Below the pieces are notes generated by a model. The model was not told the origin of the DNA. It saw nothing but the letters and a program-made list of their open reading frames with translations, and did not search any database. Source: Eubacterium sp. (GTDB lineage: Bacteria; Bacillota_A; Clostridia; Lachnospirales; Lachnospiraceae). Taken from it: DNA of 5,957 bases. The first letter of the stretch is position 1. Every line of letters starts with the position of its first letter. Location of the stretch: NCBI GenBank assembly GCA_017475785.1, contig JAFVEX010000123.1:1-5957 (forward strand), in the 5' to 3' direction. Of this stretch, positions 5,481-5,957 are shown piece by piece. Position numbers and translations under genes: made by a program.

Positions 5481-5957
5481 ACTGCGCTATGCGGTGCTGA
5501 TCGACGCGGACAATATCTCTGACAAATATATCAAAATTATTCTGGACGAGACGGCGGGCAACGGAATCGCCACCTATAAGCGGATTTACGGGGACTGGAC
5601 GAGCCAGCGCATGAATTCCTGGAAACGTGTGCTGCTGGACAATTCCGTCATTCCGATGCAGCAGTACAGCTACACGACAGGGAAAAACGCGACCGATTCC
5701 GCGATGATCATCGACGCGATGGATATTTTGTATTCCGGGACAGTCGACGGATTCTGTCTGGTTTCTTCTGACAGTGATTTTACGCGGCTAGCCTCCCGCA
5801 TCCGGGAGGCCGGCATGCAGGTGATCGGTATGGGTGAGAGCAAGACGCCGAAGCCGTTTATCTCCGCCTGCAACCAGTTTAAGTATCTGGATCTGCTTTA
5901 TGAGCAGAGACTGAAGGAGGCGGCAGAGGAAGCCGAGGATGACGCGGCGGATGCCGC
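5470..5957 (+). CDS. NYN (PIN-like) domain protein, putative ribonuclease, 3' end outside window
   Basis: The first 162 codons are present and open to the window edge. Residues 7-141 form a LabA/limkain-type NYN domain, a PIN-fold nuclease domain. AVLIDADN (8-15) ends the first strand with Asp12 and Asp14; KNATDSAMIIDAMD (72-85) carries Asp76; LVSSDSDFTRLASRIRE (97-113) carries Asp101 and Asp103. These acidic residues are the expected Mg2+ site, so the domain appears catalytically intact. GMGESKTPKPFISACNQFKYL (120-140) is a well conserved family stretch. After about residue 143 the sequence becomes an Ala/Glu/Asp-rich linker (LKEAAEEAEDDAADA). In many relatives such a linker leads to an OST-HTH/LOTUS RNA-binding domain, but that part lies outside the window. 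A role in RNA cleavage is inferred from the family; the substrate is unknown. The gene overlaps hisC by 11 nt and has its own GGAGGAG. Confidence 0.93.
   Translation, partial: MENELRYAVLIDADNISDKYIKIILDETAGNGIATYKRIYGDWTSQRMNSWKRVLLDNSVIPMQQYSYTTGKNATDSAMIIDAMDILYSGTVDGFCLVSSDSDFTRLASRIREAGMQVIGMGESKTPKPFISACNQFKYLDLLYEQRLKEAAEEAEDDAADA

Overview
The window looks like chromosomal DNA of a moderately GC-rich Firmicute, most likely a clostridial gut-type (Lachnospiraceae-like) bacterium. The reasons are strong AGGAGG-type ribosome binding sites, sigma-A promoters with an extended -10 (TGnTATACT), the protein flavour of the TrkA/TrkH pair and of HisC (SKSRSMAGARVGY around the PLP lysine), and a NYN nuclease directly after hisC. 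This assignment is inference; there is no rRNA or marker gene. All supported genes read on the + strand.

Layout. Positions 1-80 may hold the last codons of an upstream gene. Positions 81-275 carry no convincing gene but do contain an inverted repeat (177-194) next to a plausible -10 box. A 40-codon ORF (276-398) with an excellent ribosome binding site follows; it is easily missed because of its size. After a promoter-like stretch (447-452) comes a monocistronic gene for a secreted C39-like cysteine-peptidase-fold protein (513-1262), closed by a strong intrinsic terminator (1288-1322). A clear promoter (1326-1354) then starts the potassium uptake pair trkA (1444-2793) and trkH (2816-4291). A 127-nt gap after trkH holds a degraded composite palindrome (4336-4372) and a terminator-type hairpin (4379-4404). 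It is followed within 20 nt by hisC (4419-5480), whose end overlaps the start of a NYN-domain gene (5470 to beyond the window).

How the genes work together. TrkA and TrkH form one machine: TrkH is the membrane K+ pore and TrkA the cytoplasmic nucleotide-sensing ring that gates it. HisC (histidinol-phosphate aminotransferase) stands apart from any other his gene here and appears translationally coupled to a putative NYN-family ribonuclease; no functional link is evident. The secreted C39-like protein and the 40-aa ORF are of unknown function.

I do not see a clear new multi-gene system. The most worthwhile leads are the 40-aa ORF with its dyad-bearing promoter, the C39-like protein that lacks the usual oxyanion-hole glutamine, and the palindrome plus terminator placed directly before the hisC ribosome binding site.
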